A program made the position numbers and the translations under genes. This document shows positions 5,762-8,759 of a stretch of DNA of 8,759 nt, piece after piece. The notes under the pieces were generated by a model. It worked only from the letters and a program-made list of their open reading frames with translations. It did not search any database and was not told where the DNA came from. Positions within the stretch are counted from its first letter, which is position 1. Every line of letters begins with the position of its first letter. Origin of the DNA: JAAYEA01 sp012689325 (lineage in GTDB: Bacteria; Chloroflexota; Anaerolineae; JAAYEA01); the NCBI GenBank assembly GCA_036841525.1, contig DAITVZ010000120.1:1-8759 (forward strand), given 5' to 3'.

Positions 5762-6658
5762 ATGAAAATCGGCTTTCTCACCGCCTGCCTGCCTCGCCTC
5801 TCCCTGGCCGAGCTGGTGCCCTGGGCCGCCGCGCACGGCTTTCGCGCCCTGGAGGTGAGTTGCTGGCCGCCCGATAACACCCGCGACTATGCCGGGGTCC
5901 ACCTCGACGTCGCCCACCTGACCGCCGCCAAGGCCGACGAGGTCAAGTCGCTCTTTGCCCAGCACGGCATGGCTATCTCGTGCCTCACCTATTGCGAGAA
6001 CCACCTCCACCCGCAGCGCGGCCAGGGCTATACCCAGCACCTGCTCAAGGTCATCGACGCCGCCGAGCTGCTGGGGGTCAAGACCGTCAGTCACTTTATC
6101 GGCCGCAATCCGGGGCTGACCCTGGCCGAGAACCTGCAACTGGCCAAAGAGGTCTTTACCCCCATCCTGGAGCACGCCGGGGCCAAGGGCGTCCGCCTGG
6201 GCATCGAGAACTGCCCCATGCCCGGCTGGCAGTTCGAGGGGCTGGCCGGCAACGTCGCCTACTCCCCCGCCCTCTGGGACGAGCTCTTTGGCCTGCTGCC
6301 CCATGCCCACTTGGGCCTGAACCTGGATCCCTCGCACCTTCTGTGGCTGGGCGTCGATTACCTCGGCCTGGTGCCCGAGTACGCCGACCGCATCTTTCAC
6401 GTCCACGCCAAGGACACCGAGATCCTGGATGACGACCTGGCCTACAAGAGCATCGGCACCCTCACCGGCTGGTGGCGCTACCGCATGCCCGGCTGGGGCG
6501 ACGTGGAATGGGGCCCGTTCATCTCGCGCCTGATCGAGTCCGGCTATGATGACGTGATCAGCATCGAGCACGAGGACCCCATCTGGGAAGGGACCGAGGA
6601 AAAGGTCAAGGGCGGCCTGGTGCTAGGCCAGCGCTACCTGAGCCAGTTCGTGTTATAG
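5762..6658 (+). CDS. Sugar phosphate isomerase/epimerase, TIM barrel
   Basis: A 298-residue cytosolic protein of the xylose isomerase-like TIM barrel/AP endonuclease 2 superfamily, as in IolE, IolI and many sugar-keto epimerases. Metal-ligand positions expected for the fold are visible at barrel strand ends: E149 in LGIENCP, D189 and H192 in LNLDPSH, H215 in IFHVHAKD, and E269 in ISIEHED. The opening MKIGFLTACLPRLSLAEL and the GFRALEVSCW strand (26-35) are typical. It probably isomerises or epimerises a sugar or keto-inositol; the exact substrate is unknown. AAGGAGGAA (5748-5756) gives a 5-nt spacing to the chosen ATG. It is the first gene of the plus-strand operon, followed by a Gfo/Idh/MocA dehydrogenase. 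That is a common pairing in pathways that oxidise a sugar and then rearrange the keto product. The stop codon lies 4 bp before a palindromic repeat element. Confidence 0.9.
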   Translation: MKIGFLTACLPRLSLAELVPWAAAHGFRALEVSCWPPDNTRDYAGVHLDVAHLTAAKADEVKSLFAQHGMAISCLTYCENHLHPQRGQGYTQHLLKVIDAAELLGVKTVSHFIGRNPGLTLAENLQLAKEVFTPILEHAGAKGVRLGIENCPMPGWQFEGLAGNVAYSPALWDELFGLLPHAHLGLNLDPSHLLWLGVDYLGLVPEYADRIFHVHAKDTEILDDDLAYKSIGTLTGWWRYRMPGWGDVEWGPFISRLIESGYDDVISIEHEDPIWEGTEEKVKGGLVLGQRYLSQFVL

Positions 6659-6662
6659 TCAA

Positions 6663-6735
6663 GTAGGGGCAGGCCCCCGTGCCTGCCCTCTTGGCCCGGC
6701 ATCGGAGCAGGGCGACCACAGAGGGTTGCCCCTAC
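6663..6735. repeat. 73-bp palindromic element with 9-bp terminal inverted repeats
   Basis: The element begins GTAGGGGCA (6663-6671) and ends with its exact reverse complement TGCCCCTAC (6727-6735). Inside are two hairpins. The first is GGGCAGGC/GCCTGCCC (6667-6674, 6681-6688) with loop CCCCGT. The second is GGGCGACC/GGTTGCCC (6710-6717, 6724-6731) with one G-T pair and loop ACAGAG. A linker containing GGAGCAGG (6704-6711) joins them. The same building blocks recur at 8696-8751. It fills most of the 108-bp gap between the isomerase and dehydrogenase genes. It resembles a REP/BIME or MITE-type dispersed element; I see no target-site duplication. In RNA it could act as a stability element or partial terminator inside the operon. 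Confidence 0.75.
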
Positions 6736-6766
6736 AGGACGAAAGCAACCAAACGGAGACCCACAC

Positions 6767-7921
6767 ATGAAAACCATCAACGTCGCGCTTATCGGCTATA
6801 AATTCATGGGCCGCGCCCACTCCAACGCCTACCGCCAGGCGGCGGCCTTTTTCGACCTGCCCGCCAAGCCGGTGCTCAAGGTCCTCGTCGGCCGCGACCA
6901 GGCCGCCGCGCAGCAGGTGGCCGACCAGTTCGGCTGGGAAGAGGTCGCCACGGACTGGCGCCAGGTGGTGGAGCGCTGCGACGTCGACCTGATCGATATC
7001 GCCTCGCCGGGCAACACCCACCGCGATATCGCCCTGGCCGCCGCCCAATGCGGCAAGCACATCCTCTGCGAAAAGCCGCTGGCCAACACCCTGGAAGAGG
7101 CCAAGGCCATGTGGTACGCCGCCGAGGAAGCCAACGTCGTCAACATGGTCAACTTTAACTATCGCCGCACCCCCGCCGTGGCCCTGGCCAAGCAGATGAT
7201 CGAGGCCGGCGAGATCGGCGAAATTCGTCAGTGGCGCAGCGCCTACCTACAGGACTGGATCATCGACCCCGCGTTTCCCCTGGTCTGGCGGCTGCAGAGC
7301 GCCATCTCGGGCTCGGGCGCGCTGGGCGATATCGGCGCCCACAGCCTCGACCTGGCCCGCTACCTGGTGGGCGAGATCGAAGCCGTCACCAGCCTGACCA
7401 AGACCTTTATCACCGAGCGCCCGCTGGCCACCGCCACCACCGGCCTCTCCGCCACTGGCGGCAGCACCCGCGGCCCGGTCACGGTGGACGACGCCGCCAT
7501 CTGGCTGGCCAAGTTCGCTGGCGGCGCCATCGGCACCTTCGAGGCCACGCGCATGGCCCCCGGCCGCCGCAACTACAACCACTTTGAGATCAGCGGCAGC
7601 AAGGGCAGCCTCGGCTTTAACTTTGAGCGCATGAACGAGCTCGAGTTCTACCGCCACGACGACCCGGCAGGGCGCCAGGGCTGGCGCACCATCCAGGCCA
7701 CCGAGCCCAGCCATCCCTACGTCTCCGCGTGGTGGCCCGCCGGGCACGGCCTCGGCTACGAGCACACCTTCACCCACGCCGTGGCCGATCTCTGCAAAGC
7801 CATCGCCGAAGGGGGCAAGGCCAGCCCCGATTTCGCCGACGGCGCCAAGACCCAGGCCGTGCTGGAGGCCATCCTGCGCTCGGCCAAGAGCGGCGCCTGG
7901 GAAAAGACGAGCATGGCGTAG
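6767..7921 (+). CDS. Gfo/Idh/MocA family NAD(P)-dependent dehydrogenase
   Basis: A 384-residue cytosolic oxidoreductase with an N-terminal Rossmann domain, VALIGYKFMGRAHSNAY (6-22, the GxxxMGxxH nucleotide loop), then DIASPGNTHRDIALAA (77-92). The family signature EKPLA (102-106) carries the catalytic lysine K103. The C-terminal alpha/beta domain has GDIGAHSLDLARYL (187-200), where D188 and H192 are the usual sugar-contacting and catalytic residues. The family oxidises a hydroxyl of a sugar, inositol or related polyol to a ketone using NAD(P). The substrate here is unknown. The Shine-Dalgarno site is weak (CGGAG, about 6753-6757, then CCCACAC), unlike the strong sites of its neighbours. With a repeat element between it and the isomerase, it may be expressed less strongly. 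The amidohydrolase follows 16 bp after its stop. Length and motifs are normal. Confidence 0.92.
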   Translation: MKTINVALIGYKFMGRAHSNAYRQAAAFFDLPAKPVLKVLVGRDQAAAQQVADQFGWEEVATDWRQVVERCDVDLIDIASPGNTHRDIALAAAQCGKHILCEKPLANTLEEAKAMWYAAEEANVVNMVNFNYRRTPAVALAKQMIEAGEIGEIRQWRSAYLQDWIIDPAFPLVWRLQSAISGSGALGDIGAHSLDLARYLVGEIEAVTSLTKTFITERPLATATTGLSATGGSTRGPVTVDDAAIWLAKFAGGAIGTFEATRMAPGRRNYNHFEISGSKGSLGFNFERMNELEFYRHDDPAGRQGWRTIQATEPSHPYVSAWWPAGHGLGYEHTFTHAVADLCKAIAEGGKASPDFADGAKTQAVLEAILRSAKSGAWEKTSMA

Positions 7922-7937
7922 AGACAAGGAGGATTCT

Positions 7938-8699
7938 GTGATCATAGACGCGGATTGCCACATCTCGTCGCGCCAGGCCCCTGGCCAGATGGGCGTGGAC
8001 GACCTGCTGCGCCAGATGGATGCCCTGGGCGTGGACCGCGCGGTCTGCTGGCCTATGGTGGCCTACGACCGCGAGATGGCCAGCGACATGCGCACCATCT
8101 ATGACGGCGCCCAGCGCCACCCCGACCGGGTCATCCCCTTCGGCGGGGTCAACCCCAAGCTGGGGCTGCAAGAAGCCCAAGATGAGCTGAAGCGCTGCAT
8201 CGAGGTCTATGGCGTCAAGGGCGTCAAGCTCAACGGCGCGCGCGACGGCTACTATATCGACGACCCCAAGCTCTCCCTGCCCCTGGTGGACATGATCGCG
8301 GAGGCGGGGATCGCGCTGGCCTTTCATTGCGGCTCCAACGATTTCGAGCGCACCCATCCCTACCGCATCGCCAAGATCTCCCGGCGCCATCCCGACCTCC
8401 CCATCATGATCGTGCACATGGGCGGCTCGGGGCGACCTTCCATCACTGACGCCGTCATCGACCTGGCTCGCGAGCACCCCACCTGGTACCTCATCGACTC
8501 GGAGGCCGACTACCGCCAGGTCTTGGCGGCGGTGCAGGCCCTGGGCGCCGACCGCATCTGCTATGGCAGCGACACGCCCTTTTGCCCGATGCGCTTCGAG
8601 TTCGGCCTGCGCGGGGTGGTGTACCAGGACCTCTCGCCCGCGGAACGCGCCAACGTCATGGGCGGCAACATCGCGCACATGTTGGGAACAGAATCGTAG
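7938..8699 (+). CDS. Amidohydrolase-2 family metal-dependent hydrolase
   Basis: A 253-residue TIM-barrel hydrolase/decarboxylase of the amidohydrolase-related (ACMSD-like, PF04909) family. Visible metal-site and active-site positions are D6-C7-H8 at the end of strand 1 (IIDADCHIS), VKGVKLNG (93-100) on strand 3, H130 (LAFHCGSND), H160 (IVHMGGSGR), and D212 (YGSDTPF). Closing helix NIAHMLG follows (244-250). The first metal motif is D-x-H rather than the commoner H-x-H. Members hydrolyse lactones or C-N bonds, or decarboxylate acids. In this operon, opening or cleaving an oxidised sugar or lactone product is a reasonable guess. Translation starts at GTG 7938, supported by AAGGAGGA (7926-7933) 4 nt upstream. 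The 16-bp gap after the dehydrogenase indicates co-transcription. Its TAG stop (8697-8699) is made by the first bases of the repeat element that follows. Confidence 0.87.
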   Translation: MIIDADCHISSRQAPGQMGVDDLLRQMDALGVDRAVCWPMVAYDREMASDMRTIYDGAQRHPDRVIPFGGVNPKLGLQEAQDELKRCIEVYGVKGVKLNGARDGYYIDDPKLSLPLVDMIAEAGIALAFHCGSNDFERTHPYRIAKISRRHPDLPIMIVHMGGSGRPSITDAVIDLAREHPTWYLIDSEADYRQVLAAVQALGADRICYGSDTPFCPMRFEFGLRGVVYQDLSPAERANVMGGNIAHMLGTES

Positions 8700-8751
8700 G
8701 GGCGGCCCCCCGTGGCCGCCCTCCTGGGAGCAGGCCCCCCGTGGCCTGCCC
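8696..8751. repeat. Second palindromic element, probably cut by the window end
   Basis: This starts with GTAGGGGC like the element at 6663. It holds two hairpins, both with loop CCCCGT: GGGCGGCC/GGCCGCCC (8700-8707, 8714-8721) and GCAGGCC/GGCCTGC (8730-8736, 8743-8749). The linker GGAGCAGG (8727-8734) is the same as in the first copy. No closing GCCCCTAC end is seen before base 8759, so the element probably continues outside. Stem sequences differ from copy one by paired changes that keep pairing. It directly follows, and overlaps, the stop of the amidohydrolase gene. Confidence 0.75.
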
Positions 8752-8759
8752 TCTCTCGC

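Noticed and set aside
5174..6571. 465-codon open frame on the minus strand, spanning the isomerase gene and the terminase start
   Set aside because: It is antisense to the isomerase and only frame-shifted from the terminase. GC-rich third positions keep shadow frames open, its residues are low-complexity Gly/Ala/Gln/Asp, and it would run through two promoters.
6663..8751. CRISPR array
   Set aside because: The two palindromic elements are about 2 kb apart with genes between, differ in stem sequence, and show no regular spacer pattern.

Overview
The window is a GC-rich stretch of bacterial chromosome. It has strong Shine-Dalgarno sites and near-consensus sigma-70-type promoters with 17-bp spacers. 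The gene mix and the GTAGGGGC-type intergenic palindromes suggest an uncultured Chloroflexota (Anaerolineae-like) or similar environmental bacterium. That is an impression from memory; no rRNA or marker gene in the window proves it.

Layout. (1) 1-1578, plus strand: a promoter and a single MFS exporter gene. (2) 1620-2012, plus strand: a promoter, a decayed DUF4258-like toxin reading frame, and an intact DUF2283 gene overlapping it by ATGA. This looks like a toxin-antitoxin-type pair whose first gene is broken. (3) 5641-2102, minus strand: a near-perfect promoter drives a complete large-terminase-like ATPase/nuclease. An Fpg/Nei-like protein follows 12 bp later, lacking the catalytic N-terminal proline, and then, after a 130-bp gap, a two-domain GNAT acetyltransferase. 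No other phage gene is visible. (4) 5696-8759, plus strand: a promoter divergent from the terminase promoter, then a TIM-barrel sugar-phosphate isomerase/epimerase, a Gfo/Idh/MocA dehydrogenase and an amidohydrolase-2 family hydrolase. Together these read as a small carbohydrate or polyol catabolic operon.

Palindromic elements built from short hairpins with an identical CCCCGT loop follow two of the catabolic genes (6663-6735 and 8696 to about 8751). The second supplies the stop codon of the amidohydrolase gene.

The most unusual part is the terminase-like plus Fpg-like pair: a complete DNA-packaging-type motor/nuclease under a strong housekeeping-type promoter, translationally close to a glycosylase-fold protein that seems to have lost its base-excision nucleophile. 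A shared DNA-processing role is possible but is inference.
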